Source of the DNA: Bacillota bacterium
GTDB taxonomy: Bacteria; Actinomycetota; Aquicultoria; Aquicultorales; Aquicultoraceae
NCBI GenBank assembly: GCA_023511485.1
Contig: JAIMBH010000006.1
Location: 22,206-86,205, forward strand
DNA length: 64,000 bases
Direction of reading: 5' to 3'
The first letter of the stretch is position 1, and each line of letters opens with the position of its first letter. The notes beneath the pieces are model-generated. The model had not been told where the DNA came from, made no database searches, and saw nothing but the letters and a program-made list of their open reading frames with translations. A program made the position numbers and the translations under genes. Shown here piece by piece: positions 63,992 through 64,000 of this stretch.

Positions 63992-64000
63992 GTGATTAAA
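63932..64000 (+). other. Illumina Nextera adapter and N701 index read-through
   Basis: 63932-63948 is CTGTCTCTTATACACAT, the transposase mosaic end. CCCACGAGAC then ends at 63964, and 63965-63972 is TAAGGCGA, the N701 index. From 63973, ATC and a degraded copy of the P7 tail run to the A-rich end. It is not genomic DNA. Confidence 0.96.

Noticed and set aside
1..64000. CRISPR array, prophage, insertion sequence or toxin-antitoxin locus
   Set aside because: No regularly spaced repeats, transposase, integrase or phage structural genes were found; the only long repeat is the T-box duplication.

Overview
The window is a dense bacterial contig end, mid-40s % GC by eye, almost all on the + strand. 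ATG, GTG and TTG starts are all common, usually with clear purine-rich ribosome sites. A PdtaS/PdtaR (ANTAR) pair, an orphan GlnR-like OmpR regulator beside glnA, an ECF sigma factor with a DUF5667-type partner, Tat-exported hydrogenase subunits and the absence of any oxygen-dependent enzyme point to an anaerobic, probably uncultivated, deep-branching Actinomycetota-type bacterium. That placement is an inference from gene content, not a phylogeny.

Layout: (1) 0.2-6.2 kb, histidine operon hisD-C-B-H-A-F-(small unknown)-hisI; hisG and hisE are not here. (2) 6.5-7.1 kb, a DJ-1/PfpI-fold protein lacking the catalytic Cys. (3) 7.1-21 kb, tryptophan biosynthesis. A Trp-specific T-box leader precedes trpE, and an identical 540-bp copy precedes trpG-D-C-trpB2-F-S-B-A. 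Between the copies lie an RsbW-like ATPase, a charged exported protein, and a sigma/anti-sigma pair. (4) 21-23 kb, accD-accA. (5) 23-29.5 kb, a large SpoIIE-type phosphatase, tRNA-Leu(CAA), a Thr-rich lipoprotein, a voltage-gated K+ channel and a secreted metallopeptidase. (6) 29.6-42.2 kb, pdtaS-pdtaR-lepB-hypF, then hypC-D-E and a hydrogenase operon: Tat small subunit, large subunit, maturation protease, HybA-like ferredoxin, HybB/NrfD anchor. (7) 42.3-50 kb, nitrogen assimilation: a split glutamate synthase behind a consensus promoter and attenuator-like leader, a GlnR-like regulator and glnA. (8) 50-54/56 kb, two paralogous KefB-type antiporters flanking a ClC-CBS channel. (9) 56.4-64 kb, two MacB/FtsX-type ABC transporter sets with a CARDB exported protein, a Yip1 protein and a PadR regulator.

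The most important reading is that the hydrogenase large subunit does not end at the in-frame TGA at 39788. Translation through it gives D-P-U-x-x-C-x-x-H plus a normal 15-residue C-terminal peptide, and a SECIS-like hairpin with a GGUCU loop follows 25 nt later. This is therefore a [NiFeSe] selenoprotein hydrogenase coupled to a quinone-reducing HybA/HybB module. Its small subunit also has a Cys in place of the usual medial-cluster Pro.

Two technical cautions apply. The last 69 bases (63932-64000) are Illumina Nextera adapter with the N701 index, so the final permease's C-terminus is artificial. The perfect 540-bp T-box repeat is also a place where a short-read assembly could have joined wrong flanks.
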